From NCBI GenBank assembly GCA_934045075.1, contig OW203738.1, positions 1,860,001-1,924,000 of the forward strand: DNA of 64,000 nucleotides, in the 5' to 3' direction. The notes beneath the pieces were generated by a model that worked only from the letters and a program-made list of their open reading frames with translations, was not told the DNA's origin and did no database searches. This DNA is from Yponomeuta sedellus. Its lineage: Eukaryota; Arthropoda; Insecta; Lepidoptera; Yponomeutidae. The position numbers and the translations under genes were made by a program. Shown here piece after piece: positions 50,411-60,749 of this stretch (positions within the stretch are counted from its first letter, which is position 1; each line of letters starts with the position of its first letter).

Positions 50411-50471
50411 TTGGCCAGAAAGCGGCTTTTTCCGTACGCGCAGCGTGCGGAAAAAGCCGCTTTCTGGCCAA
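50411..50471. repeat. 29-bp-arm GC-rich hairpin
   Basis: Arms 50411-50439 and 50443-50471 pair with a single mismatch (GGCCAGAAAGCGGCTTTTTC in the left arm) around a GCA loop. Weaker pairing continues outward. Confidence 0.75.
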
Positions 50472-50707
50472 GTGTAGACATAAAAAGATGTACACATCAC
50501 GGGAGGTAATAAAGAAAGCTCTCGATCGCATATTTACGTCCCGCGCTTGCAGCTCGGGCCGCAAACTTCTGCGATCTCGGCCTTTCTTTGTATTACCACC
50601 CTAGTTGTGTAATGTACTATACACTCTGTTTGCTGAAAGTTAATGTACAATGTAAACGCTTAGACATTACTATTTATCACAGCGCGATTTATCCGTGTAA
50701 TATCGAA

Positions 50708-50745
50708 AATGTATGAAGGTGCAATCACTTGCACCTTCATACATT
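50708..50745. repeat. 17-bp-arm perfect hairpin
   Basis: AATGTATGAAGGTGCAA and its exact reverse complement with a TCAC loop. Confidence 0.7.
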
Positions 50746-50784
50746 TCGGCGCGCGATAATAAGCTCTATTATTAAATACTAGCT

Positions 50785-51258
50785 GTGCCCCGCGGTTTAT
50801 ACTTTCCCACGGGAAAGTATAAACCGCGTTAGTGCATTAAAAATTAAAATAGTATAATCATGTGGGTACAGTGATATCATTACGATGTAAAAACCTAACT
50901 GCAAAGTAGGTAGTCGGGGCTGCAAGTGATGCAATTTACTTAAGCCAGATGTCGCTGCCTGTACGTAATACAGAGAATAGTGTAAAGAGGTTCGAAATTT
51001 CACTGATGCCGGTGAGTCGCTCATTAGCTCAGTTGGATAGAGCGCTGGCACGGATAGCCAGAGGTCGCGGGTTCGAATCCCGGCATGGGTGGAATTTTTA
51101 GCCTCTAAATAGGTTTTTTAACATAGCCTATCTGTTAATCCAGGGTGTCAGCTAACTCCATACCAAATTTTATCAAAATCGTTCCAGCCGTTCAGACGTG
51201 AAGAAGTAGCAAACATACACACTCACAAACTTCCGAATTTACCTATACAATATTAGAG
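50785..51258 (+). repeat. AGCTGTGCCCCGCGG element interrupted by tRL
   Basis: The left piece (CTAGCTGTGCCCCGCGGTTT, then a GTTTATACTTTCCC palindrome) and the right piece (ACATAGCCTATCTGTTAATC, GGGTGTCAGCTAACTCCATA, TTCAGACGTGAAGAAGTAGC) are separated by 50829-51122. Confidence 0.65.
50829..51122 (+). mobile_element. tRL unit starting in the tail, nested
   Basis: Begins with GTTAGTGCATTAAAAATTAA (normally the 3' tail), then spacer, then a complete tRNA-like head with TCATTAGCTCAGTTGGATAG, ending TAGCCTCTAAATAGG. The tail-first order implies it was cut from a head-to-tail dimer, as preserved at 57500-57907. Confidence 0.75.
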
Positions 51259-51259
51259 T

Positions 51260-52365
51260 GATGTGATTATTCGCAATGACGACGTGATTGTGCTGTGCGG
51301 AAGTTATTTATTTACTAGCATGCAGTTTCCGAGGCAGTTTTGAGCAGAATCTGTTTATCCATGGGTATCCAGTGAATAAGTCCATGAATGTATTGCACCA
51401 TGACATTTTCAGAAACATAATATGACATAATTTATTTAAATTACTTATATTTTAATTTTTGTATTTGACGAAGCTTTATGCAAATTAATCTAATTCAAAG
51501 TGTTGTATGTGATTTTATTTAAATATTTTTTATTGCATAATTGTGTACGAAATTGAAGAACAGATGCGTGCGTGCCTCCTTCGGACCAGCAGTAAATGTG
51601 GCACACACTTGTGGTTGAGTGGAAAGGCTGGTGATTAATGAAATCCGAGATTTACAATTTTTAAGACTATAATATTATAAATCAAATAACCACGTGCGGG
51701 AGCGGCAAGGCACGAACTCTATTAACAATAGTGACAACATAATAATGTAAATTAATGTTGCCACAATAAACTAATCTATGTCGCGAACAGTAAAGGCAGC
51801 TGATCAATAACAATCTATCAAGACATACACAGCCATCAAATGTTTGTGCCTCTCTCTATTTCACTTTCCAACAATGAACAGAGCGGTTGAATAGCCCCAC
51901 TACAGAAGTTCAAATTAAAACATTGCTCAACAAGATGATTGCCTCGGTTAACGCCACCTAATCACAGCCTCCATCTTGGAGCTACCGTACCTCAGTATTT
52001 CGTAGTTAGTACAGAGTTGAATCACTCGAAAGTAAAGTTTCTTTTTGAGTTAAGGCCCTGTCAGAAAACCAGTGGTCTCGGGTTCATAACCCGTGACAAT
52101 ATGCTGAGACAGCGGCCTTTTTATAACCATAACACACATTGGCATCAACCTATGTAATACTAAAATAGTTATAAACTGTTTGTGTCTGCATGTTAGTCTA
52201 GTATATTATTACAGTCTATGTTAGTTAAGTGTAAGTATTTAAATCTTCCGTTCTATGTTGCCATTCATATTGCATGGTCTATTTGGTGTTATGGTTTATG
52301 AATAAACATTTCTTACTTAAAAAAAAAGTTAATTGGTAAACAAACGGCTCTCTCAAAAAACGGAC
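51260..52365. other. Intronic, no supportable exon
   Basis: AT-rich. An open frame of 72 residues at 51939 has no recognisable domain. Confidence 0.45.
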
Positions 52366-52370
52366 CAATC

Positions 52371-52514
52371 TTACCCCCTTATTCATAATAGTCTGTTAAC
52401 TTTAAGCAATGCTTATTCTCACTCTGTCCTCTTCTATTGACCTAAGTCAGAATGAAAGAGAACACTCTTTAGCAGCTGTTTTAAGCTAGCGGACTATTAT
52501 GAATAAGGGGGTTA
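52371..52514. mobile_element. 144-bp MITE, TTACCCCCTTATTCATAATAG ends
   Basis: TTACCCCCTTATTCATAATA at the left and CTATTATGAATAAGGGGGTT at the right are inverted over about 22 bp. The interior is also partly self-complementary (GTTAACTTTAAGCA / CAGCTGTTTTAAG). The TSD is too short to call. Confidence 0.7.
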
Positions 52515-52678
52515 GAATATAAATATTTGAACATCACTGACACTCAGCTTAGCTCATTTCTTATAAAAAAAGTTTTCCTCACGATGTTTTCCTTCACAAT
52601 TAGCCGTTAGTTATTTAGCTCAATTAAATACAGTAATCTTATTAATAATAAAAAAACGATGATGTATCAAAGATGGAT

Positions 52679-52790
52679 TGTAGACTTTTAGTCCGGATTT
52701 CCTTACGGGTCTTGTTATATCGTAAGTAAATCCGGACTAAAAGTCTACAATGTGTTGTGCTTACGAAAGATTTAGTTCAAAAGTATCAAA
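52679..52790 (+). repeat. GTAGACTTTTAGTCCGGA fold-back, copy 1
   Basis: ATTGTAGACTTTTAGTCCGG pairs with CCGGACTAAAAGTCTACAAT about 50 bp away. It is followed by GTGTTGTGCTTACGAAAGA and TTTAGTTCAAAAG. Confidence 0.7.
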
Positions 52791-53025
52791 GATGGAGATC
52801 TGTCAGGAATTTTATTTTATTTTATTATTTTATGTATTTAGAAAACAAACGGTTCGATAACAATTATTACACAGACATGTAGAGATACATAAACCAGTGA
52901 AGTTTCCACTAATAATTATTGCATAAGTTAACAAGGACTGACTATAATTAATTAATTAATTAATTGAGCCAAATTAAATAACATCAAATTAACTCAAAAA
53001 TCAACATGGAGAGCTAGAGCACAAA

Positions 53026-53096
53026 GAATCGTGGCAAGTGGCAGTCCCTGGTCTCTGCCTACCCCTCTGGGAAACAGGCGTGAGGTTATGTTATTT
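53026..53096 (+). repeat. LINE-A 3' end
   Basis: ATCGTGGCAAGTGGCAGTCC, CTGGTCTCTGCCTACCCCTC and GGCGTGAGGTTATGTTAT. A clean, severely 5'-truncated copy. Confidence 0.7.
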
Positions 53097-53514
53097 AAAG
53101 TAATTAAACCTTACTTATAAAAACTTAATAAAATCCCAATTTAAGTAACTACGACCTAAGGAAGGGGACTTCAATTTGCTCGTCTTTTGATTTTACACAA
53201 ACTTTTTTTTTATTTTTGTTCGCGCGCGGTGCCTGTCAGCCAGTTACTTGTTCATGCAATACTCGTGATTGATTGCGTTGGTGATTGGAACTTTTACTAG
53301 AATATCCACATTCCAAATTTAAATCACTTTTTATGGCTGGGAATCAAGGAACTATTATAGTCCCTGTTTACGAGGACTTTACTAGTTCTTTTTGAATTGA
53401 TGTGGAAAAAGTAACTTTGAATAAATCTTTAAAATTGAGTCATTGTGTTGATTTATAATTTTGACGATTTTTACAGGTATTTTGTAGTGCATTATTTCTG
53501 CTTATGCAGTTTAT

Positions 53515-53693
53515 AAACCTATTTAGAGGCTAAAAATTTCACCCATGCCGGGATTCGAACCCGCAACCTCTGGCTATCCGTGCCAGAGGTTGCGGGTTCG
53601 AATCCCGGCATGGGTGAAATTTTTAGCCTCTAAATAGGTTTTTAAATTTGTTCCTTAGCACGGGTTAGTGCATTAAAAATAAAAATAGTATAA
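53515..53693 (+). mobile_element. tRL perfect fold-back, 13-bp TSD
   Basis: TTATGCAGTTTAT at 53502-53514 and 53694-53706. Arms 53515-53574 and 53582-53641 are exact 60-bp reverse complements around TATCCGT. The right arm continues into the normal tail (TTAGCACGGGTTAGTGCATT, AAAAATAGTA). Half of the tRNA-like head is thus present twice, facing itself. Confidence 0.9.
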
Positions 53694-53966
53694 TTATGCA
53701 GTTTATGTCTGTAGTTAATTTTGTACCCGTAGACCCGTTTATTTAAAATTTCGATTTTATTTATTTGTGTATCATTCATAGGTAATTATTTTACATAATT
53801 GGTGGTCAGTCTTAAATTACAGATCACTATATACCTGTACTACCTGTATATAGGCATACAAAATAATAAAGTTATTACCGCTGATATGACTTTCCAAGAT
53901 TTGCTGAAAGAAATCTCTTACAGAGATAAGCTAGCCCTTGTACATGTAATGATTGCCCTCTTTAGT

Positions 53967-53967
<1 letters not shown>

Positions 53968-54004
<37 letters not shown>
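53968..54004. repeat. T homopolymer, 37 nt
   Basis: An uninterrupted run of T in the forward strand, followed by CGTTTCTAGTGCAATAAAG. It may be the antisense poly(A) of an unrecognised retroelement. The length is prone to assembly error. Confidence 0.8.
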
Positions 54005-54605
54005 CGTTTCTAGTGCAATAAAGTATAATTAATATTAATACTAGCTCTTTCAGGGAAGATAAGCCAATATTACATTATGACGTGTTTCAGAATACAGTTT
54101 CAGAGCTTACGACGTGGAATGTTCCACCTTTTGCCAGTTTCAGGTCGTTCATCTTTCCGGTTCCCTTTGCTTTGAACGTCGCTGGCATTTAGCGAACGGT
54201 AAAGCACCTGTTCCACGTTTCATGTGGCTGGAGTAGGAATTATACTTGTCTTACGGGTTATATTTTTAAGTGTAAGTATGTGCAGAAAAAGTTCATATTT
54301 GCACCAACTACCCGTCTCAGTTTTCCTTCAGGAACTCTGCATCGTAGGTTATTTTTATATATTTTCTTTTACTGATACCGTAACCATGTCGTCAGACTAT
54401 ACCTACTGTGGCGAACTCCTCGCTGTTGGTTTTTATATCGTTTTAAAAAAAGAATTTATTATGTCAGTGGATGTGTTTTGAAACATTTTTAGTTGTCAAG
54501 TAGTTAGCGGTTCTGCCTATGTTTTCTATTTAATTAAATCATAATATTATGAGGATTTCTACGTTTTCATTAGCATTCATATAGTCCATTTTAATTCCGT
54601 CGTTT
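54005..54605. other. Intronic, no supportable exon
   Basis: AT-rich. The 85-residue frame at 54224 is hydrophobic but matches nothing recognised. Confidence 0.45.
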
Positions 54606-54622
54606 TCACCTACAGTATTTCG

Positions 54623-54977
54623 TTATCAACCCTTGTATGTCCCCTCTGCTGGGGCACGGGTCTCTTCCTGCATCGCAGGAAGGTTAGGCCATACTCCACC
54701 ACGGGGGCCAAGTTAGGGTTGGTGGAGGATTGTAAGACAGTGGCGGGCCTTACTGTCAGAAGTTATCAAGCCGCCCATAAGGCCTATGACATGGCTTAAC
54801 GACTGCCCTTATATGACAGCCGGCACCAACGGCTTAACGTGCCTTGCAAAGCACGGAAGCGAACGGAAAAATGCCACTAGCGGTAGTCACGGGACGCTCA
54901 CCCAACCTGACCGCCCCTGTTGTTTCTTAACCAAGTGATTGATTCCAATCACTCGGTTCGCCTAGGCTACGAGCGCT
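54623..54977 (-). mobile_element. SINE-5S, full-length, 11-bp TSD
   Basis: ACCTACAGTAT at 54608-54618 and 54986-54996. Antisense, with a short deletion in the promoter region (CCCAACCTGACCGCCCC). Confidence 0.8.
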
Positions 54978-54984
54978 TCTTACC

Positions 54985-55063
54985 TACCTACAGTATACTT
55001 TACCTAAATTTAAATATATATAGATAGATATTTAAATTTAGGTATAGTATATTGTAGGTAAAG
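54985..55063. repeat. AT-rich hairpin, ~35-bp arms
   Basis: CTACAGTATACTTTACCTAA pairs with TTAGGTATAGTATATTGTAG, continuing through ATTTAAATAT. It begins inside the TSD of the neighbouring SINE. Confidence 0.65.
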
Positions 55064-55170
55064 TCTGAGGCAATGGTTACTTAGTTTTTAGAGGGAGTAG
55101 CTCGCATAGCACATATACCATCCTGACAGCTTATTCGGTCCATCTACAACACAGTCATATTAAATACGGT

Positions 55171-55428
55171 TTCTGCTATGTGGTGTTGGCCTAGAGAATA
55201 GCACCAACCTAAATTCTTCCCGCGGGTGTCGTAAAAGGCGACTAAGGCACACAAACCGGGGGGTGGGCAGCGGCGACCCCTGCAGTACAACTCCACCGAA
55301 CTGCGATCCCCAACCCGCATGCCCGGCGTGGGGATTATGGGCATTACCCCCCAATGATGGCACAGCCTTGTGCTATGGCGCTCATAGGGGAGGGATATGT
55401 CCAGTAGTGGACTAATATAGCCTGAAGT
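55171..55428 (+). repeat. tail-B, long copy
   Basis: From CTATGTGGTGTTGGCCTAGA to GGACTAATATAGCCTGAAG, ending exactly where the CTCAATTCAGAAAC MITE starts. Confidence 0.75.
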
Positions 55429-55431
55429 CTG

Positions 55432-55670
55432 AATTGAGAATTTTACTAAGTAAATACTTAAGGAACGTTTTGTCGCGCTCTTTTCTGAGAAATTCGAAGA
55501 GAAAGCACTACAGTTAACTATTTCATCATTATCAACCCATTATGTCCCCACCGAGGGGCACTGGTCTCTTTCCTGAGGAAGGCATAGGCCATACTCCACC
55601 ACGGGGGCCAAGTCCGAATTGTTGGTGGTGGAGTTAACTTAGCGATATTCTTAATTTAGAGACTGGCCCT
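55432..55670. mobile_element. CTCAATTCAGAAAC MITE interrupted by SINE-5S scrap
   Basis: TCTGAATTGAGAATTTTACT, AGTTAACTATTT and then, after a SINE-5S 3' fragment (about 55522-55632, ATTATCAACCCATTATGTCC to GGGGCCAAGTCCGAATTG), the end TTAACTTAGCGATATTCTTA. Confidence 0.65.
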
Positions 55671-55689
55671 TTGCTGTTTTGATTCCTTT

Positions 55690-55830
55690 TTTATGAAACC
55701 CTTATACGTCCCACTGCGGGGCACTCTCAGAAAGCCAGAGAATGGGATTAATTAACACGGGTGCCCACCGCGGACTGGCAGATATCGTGAGGGAACTTGG
55801 GTGTCTGACGTATTCAACTGTAGCCCATTT
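55690..55830 (-). repeat. Non-LTR tail, CTGCAGTGGGA family, antisense
   Basis: ATACGTCCCACTGCGGGGCA, GAATGGGATTAATTAACACG and GGTGCCCACCGCGGACTGGC. Confidence 0.55.
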
Positions 55831-55839
55831 CTTAAGTTA

Positions 55840-56620
55840 CAAATTATGAAAATGTTTATGTAGGCATGCCACAATTTCCAAAATTGTGCTATGTTTGTTA
55901 TTCTGTTTACTCTATGGACCCTTTACCCTTTCTTATTCTCCCTTCTTGCGTATTTGAAGTGTCGGCATAAGATGGTTCATTTCTAAAATAACAAAACCAT
56001 CTCATGGCCATAATTGCAACTTCCAAAGTGTTTCCTGCCGGTCCGGTGTTAGAAAGTCCCAATTCCCATAAGAGGCGGCCTCGACCGATTACTTGTTTGA
56101 GTTGTTTTTGTCGCGTTTGCTGTCGTTATTGTTGTGTGCTACAATTGGGCGACTTTCACTCATAAATCGGTGTAGTGTCGATAAGTTCACATAGAGATTT
56201 ATAAAGACAATCTTAGTCTCGGGTCCACAATAATTTACACAGAAATTACACAAGAAATATAAAATACGTTTTTACTATTATAGAAAAAAACATTTTTGCG
56301 TAACTTAATTTACTAAACGCGAAAATGGAGATAACTCAGCTAAATACCACCTGGAGCTGTCTTCAAAGAGCTTTTAAGTATTCCCACGGGCTATCAGCTA
56401 TTCCCGTGTCATTAAATGATGTTATAGATATTACATTATGTGGCGCATACATAAAATAGTAGATTGTTAAACGAGGGTCGAAAGAATCAATTCACGAGGT
56501 ATTTAGCGGTTATAGTCCTAGTAGGAATTGATTATATTACCCGTGTTAAGCACTCTACTTTTCATTTCGAATATGAGGAAAATTTAGCATAAAAGATTAT
56601 TTACCTATTTTTGAACTAAA
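55840..56620. other. Intronic, no supportable exon
   Basis: No recognisable repeat or exon. Confidence 0.45.
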
Positions 56621-56621
56621 A

Positions 56622-56713
56622 CTTTCGTAAGCACAACACATTGTAGACTTTTAGTCCGGACTTTTCCGATATAACATCACCCGTAAGTAAATCCGGACTA
56701 AAAGTCTACAATA
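56622..56713 (-). repeat. GTAGACTTTTAGTCCGGA fold-back, copy 2
   Basis: The reverse complement of copy 1 at 52679, including the flanking TTTCGTAAGCACAACACA and the asymmetric loop. This shows the element has a defined direction. Confidence 0.7.
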
Positions 56714-56714
56714 T

Positions 56715-57290
56715 TACCTATTTTTTTGAATTCCGTCACAGATATATGTAACAGATTAGTATCCCGCCAATTTATGTCGACTTTTTAAAATTTAAATATG
56801 GAACTCACCACATAATTGTTATTAGAAACTCACATGGCCGCAGCATTTTTTTTAATAAGTTTCTTTTTACATAAAACTCTTCGCAGCTTACAGTAGTTCT
56901 ATTTTTTTTAAAGTTCATTCCGGCTCTTAGGTGGGAAGTAATTTGAATGAGTTTTTCCGTCTCTAGGGAGGGAAGCAGCATTTTCCACCCAATAATCAGA
57001 TCAAAACACCACTTAAAGTAGTGTTGTTTTGATAATAAGTTTGATTTGAGTATAAAAAAGAAAAAAAAATTTTTACTTATGTGGCGCATACATATATTTG
57101 GAAATTCAAGTTTTGTAAATTATAACATTATAAACAATATAAAAATAAACTTAGTTTGTTGTTTTAGCGATTGATTGCTAATGACTACTGATAGACTACT
57201 GACTGCTGGTGTGACTGGCGATTGCTGTTCGTGAGTCTGGCCGCAGTACTAAGGTTTTTGTTACTTTTGTAAGAAAATTTACTAATTTAA
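56715..57290. other. Intronic, no supportable exon
   Basis: AT-rich. CGTGAGTCTGGCCGCAGTAC near 57230 is shared with 48860. Confidence 0.45.
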
Positions 57291-57385
57291 AAACCTATTT
57301 AGAGGCTAAAAATTTCAATTTCAAAATTTCAAGCCCCAGACGGACTTCGACCAAATGGGGGATTTATTGGCAAACGGCAATAATT
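57290..57385 (+). repeat. tRL end scrap joined to LINE-A coding scrap
   Basis: TTTAAAAACCTATTTAGAGG (antisense tRL end) is followed by CCCAGACGGACTTCGACCAA and ATGGGGGATTTATTGGCAAA, the LINE-A end. Confidence 0.5.
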
Positions 57386-57499
57386 ATAATCCACGCGCGA
57401 TCAAAATAGATGGAAACGTTGTGGTAGTGAATTAAAATTAAGTAAATAATGCACAGCTTGTGAAGTTATAGTAGTAATCACTCGGTAACTGTAAAGGAA

Positions 57500-57907
57500 T
57501 TCGGGTTCGAATCCCGGCATGGGTGAAATTTTTAGCCTCTAAATAGGTTTTTAAATTTGTTCCTTAGCACGGGTTAGTGCATTAAAAATAAAAATAGTGT
57601 AATCATGTGGGTACAGTGATATCGTTCCGATGTTAAAACCTAACTGCAAAGTAGGTGGTTGGGGCTTTAAGTAATGCAATTTGCTTAAGTCAGATGTCGC
57701 TGCCTGTACGTAATACAGAGAATATTGTAAAGAGGTTCGAAATTTCACTGATGCCGTGAGTCGCCCATTGGCTCAATTGGTAGAGCGCTGGTACGGATAG
57801 CCAGAGGTTGCGGGTTCGAATCCCGGCATGGGTGAAATTTTTAGCCTCTAAATAGGTTTTAAAATTTGTTCCTTAGCACGGGTTAGTGCATTAAAAATAA
57901 AAATAGT
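57500..57907 (+). mobile_element. tRL head-to-tail dimer, ~15-bp TSD
   Basis: GTAACTGTAAAGGAA at 57485-57499 and GTAACTGCAAAGGAA at 57908-57922 (one mismatch). Inside: a B-box piece plus complete tail, then spacer (GTACAGTGATATCGTTCCGA), a complete head (CCCATTGGCTCAATTGGTAG) and a second tail. The unit length is about 310 bp. The two tails are almost identical. Confidence 0.8.
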
Positions 57908-57954
57908 GTAACTGCAAAGGAAAACATCGTAAGGAAATTTGAGTGTCTGGCTGG

Positions 57955-58085
57955 GCTATTCAATCAAATACCGCAGCGCTTGAAATTAGCGGTGGGCACG
58001 CGTGGCAATTAAGCCCATACTTTCTCTCTCTCTCTCTGTGAAAAGACCTGTGCCCTGCAGTGGCACGTTTATAGGCTACATAAAA
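57955..58085 (+). repeat. Non-LTR tail, CTGCAGTGGGA family
   Basis: ATACCGCAGCGCTTGAAATT, GGTGGGCACGCGTGGCAATT, CTCTCTCTCTGTGAAAAGAC and CTGTGCCCTGCAGTGGCACG. The best copy of the family here. Confidence 0.65.
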
Positions 58086-58419
58086 AAATGCGTAACCAGA
58101 TAATTCGCATCCAAATAAAATTCAGCCTTCGAGGCTTCTCTAATCTCCGGCATAATTATGCTGTCGTTATGCTAATTACATAATAATATGTGCTCTTTAC
58201 TGAACGAACAGCCACTGTCCTAGTATCCATCATCACACTATTTAGATTAATAATCAAGCGCTAATGGCATTCTCAAGACATGATTGAGTTCGATTACAAT
58301 ATAATGATATAATCGTTGAACCGTAGTAATTATATCAAACGGCGACGGTTGTTTAGCAAGCGATTAGTTTGAAATTGTGTTTAAATTTTTATTTCGTATG
58401 TTGTTTATGCAGGATAACT

Positions 58420-58600
58420 TTCAAAAGGTGTCTGGAAGAGATCGCTCTAAGCAATAAAACTGCCAGTTGCATAATATTCATTTAAAAAATTTAAATTTTA
58501 TTAAAAAAAAATTAATAAAAAATATTTAAAAAATTGTACATTTAATTCTTTTTTTCTTTGTGGTGGGCAATGAAGTGTTCTATATCTAACTGTTTAAAAT
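58420..58600 (+). repeat. Non-LTR 3' end, GTCTGGAAGAG family
   Basis: AGGTGTCTGGAAGAGATCGC, TCTAAGCAATAAAACTGCCA, then a very A/T-rich UTR and GTGGTGGGCAATGAAGTG. Confidence 0.6.
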
Positions 58601-58604
58601 ACGC

Positions 58605-59190
58605 AATGCCTGTGAAACACTTCAATTAGTTTTACATCTAATTTAATGTTTATTTATTTGTAGCAATGGTGCAGACTCCAGTAACGTATGTTTTTAAAAA
58701 TTATCATGCTAATACAAAACAGAAAAATGTGTAAATTTTAAAAAGTGAGAACAAAAATTTAACAAGTTGTTGCAATGTAAGGTACGACTATAGGTACATT
58801 TTTGAACTGATACTTTTCATATAAGCACTACACATATTAACTTATTTAAGCCCGGATTAACTTATTTGTTATTTGGAAATCACAAACTCCTAAAAAAATA
58901 GTAACTTTCATGTCAGGAAAGCTCGGAAAAACGGCGAGACTAGATTTCTAAAGTATTTACAATATTTAAGTACCAACAAATTCCTACGGAACCCTCGAGT
59001 CCGACTCGCACTTGGCCTTTTGTCATGAAAAATCTTTCAGCAAAAGGCAAAAATATTATTTAAGAAAAATAAAAAAATAAAATCACATACCATAAAGTAC
59101 AGTCAATCAAATAACTTTATTTTAATTTAAAATGTAGTTAACAGTTTGAGTAGGTACTAAAATTGTGTAAACTAGCCATCCACCATGATT
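58605..59190. other. Intronic, no supportable exon
   Basis: A 40-bp scrap of the GGCCAAGTGCGAGTC family lies antisense at 58984-59024 (GAGTCCGACTCGCACTTGGC). The rest is AT-rich. Confidence 0.5.
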
Positions 59191-59208
59191 CTAGTTGGGC
59201 ATTGTACT

Positions 59209-59382
59209 TCTTCTTCTTCAGGCTATATTATGTAGTCCACTGCTGGACATAGCCCTCCCCTAATGAGCGCCATAGCGCCCTGTCTTCAGCTTGCCACATC
59301 CAGCATCTGCCGGCAGTTTTTCGCAGATCGTCATCCCACCCACCTAGTCGGAGGGCGTCCTACACTACGTTTGCCGAGTCGC
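59209..59382 (-). mobile_element. tail-B insertion, 12-bp TSD
   Basis: GGGCATTGTACT at 59197-59208 and 59383-59394. Antisense: TTCTTCTTCAGGCTATATTA, GTCCACTGCTGGACATAGCC, CGCCCTGTCTTCAGCTTGCC, ending GTTTGCCGAGTCGC. The region upstream of AGCTGAAGACAGGG differs from the long tail-B copies and matches the copy at 44690. Confidence 0.85.
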
Positions 59383-59429
59383 GGGCATTGTACTATACGG
59401 TACAATTTATAGTGACAGCACATTAACTA

Positions 59430-59483
59430 GTATTTTCTAAGGTTAACACGAGCAGTAGACATAATTAAAACTGTTTTTATTAT
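59430..59483 (-). mobile_element. 54-bp retroinsertion, 13-bp TSD
   Basis: AGCACATTAACTA at 59417-59429 and 59484-59496 surrounds only 54 bp (CTAAGGTTAACACGAGCAGT, AGACATAATTAAAACTG). The same sequence forms the left end of the fold-back at 62777. Confidence 0.8.
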
Positions 59484-59499
59484 AGCACATTAACTATAA

Positions 59500-60455
59500 T
59501 TTTAGTTGCATTCCCGCCGGTAACCTAATTGAACAGATTGTATTGTAATGCTCTATGATTAAAATTGCCAAATTCAGCAAAACAATGCATCGTCTAGCCT
59601 AATTAAGCCACGACTCGAGTGACACCTTAAAGAAAACGTGATAATTTCCTTTAAAATAATTCTAACTTGACTGGACGGCTGCGCCTTCCAGCTTCCAAGA
59701 ATAGTATGTACGTATGTAAAGTTTGATGTTCTGTCAACAGACAAGTACTGAGATATGTAAACGTTTCAGACACTCGTTTCCTCACGATGATTTCTTCAGT
59801 TAGCGCGTGGTTGTGCTGCTATTAATGCAAAAATGTATTTAGCCCACCAGTTTCGTTTAGCTAGCTCAGCAGGCGCCGCGCCGGCCGGCCCTAAAAGTTT
59901 TCTATGATAGCGACTGCAGGAATCTCTGCAAAATTGTGTACAGAAAGTAGCATAGCACGGTTGTTTTGTAAACAATAAGTTACAATTTTAGCTTTGGTTT
60001 TGAAGTCACAATTGTTTCTCACATGGTTAAGCAAGTACCCATGCTCGTAAAGTAGTAACAAATGCAAAAATTCTTTATTTCACATAGTAAATTAAATAGC
60101 TTACACAGTATTTACTACGAACACTGGAAATAACACTGTTATTAAATAACAGCAAATTGCCGTAGAGTACCTAACTACCGTCATCGTATGAACGAGAATC
60201 GGGGCACGAAAGTGGCCGAAGTGTGTGGATTATGGTACCTCTCAGTGGAATGGCTACTAAACTTGGATTTCTGTCCATTATTTTGTATGATAATGTTGTC
60301 TCGAGGTAGAATCGGTACTTGCTATACAATATGTAGGTAAATAGCTTGGTGTGAGGGTAGCTTCGCTTGGCTCGCCGCCTGGCGCGTGTGTGCAAGGATA
60401 CAAAGGCTGAATAAGTCTTCAACTGATATTATCTCCTATAACTTATGATGATGGA
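59500..60455. other. Intronic, no supportable exon
   Basis: No recognisable exon. GCGCCGCGCCGGCCGGCC near 59872 is an isolated GC-rich patch. Confidence 0.45.
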
Positions 60456-60470
60456 GAATGTAAGAGACGC

Positions 60471-60737
60471 TTCTTCTTCTTCTTCAGGCTATATTAGTCC
60501 ACTGCTGGACATAGCCCTCCCTTAACGAGCGCCATAGCGCAACGTTGTGCCATCATTGAAGGGTAATGCCCATAATCCCCACGCTGGGCATGCGGGTTGG
60601 GGATCGCAGTTTGGTGGAATTGTACTGCAGGGAGCGCTGCTGTCCACCCCCTGGTTTATGTCCCTTAGTCGCCTTTTACGACACCCGCGGGAAGAATTTG
60701 GGTTGGTGCTATTCTCTATGCCGACACCACCAGCCGC
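60471..60737 (-). mobile_element. tail-B insertion, 11-bp TSD
   Basis: GTAAGAGACGC at 60460-60470 and 60738-60748. Antisense long copy from TTCTTCTTCTTCTTCAGGCT to ATGCCGACACCACCAGCC. Confidence 0.85.
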
Positions 60738-60749
60738 GTAAGAGACGCG

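Noticed and set aside
59872..59891. A CpG-island promoter
   Set aside because: The GC-rich patch is about 20 bp and isolated in AT-rich intron; no start site or exon nearby.
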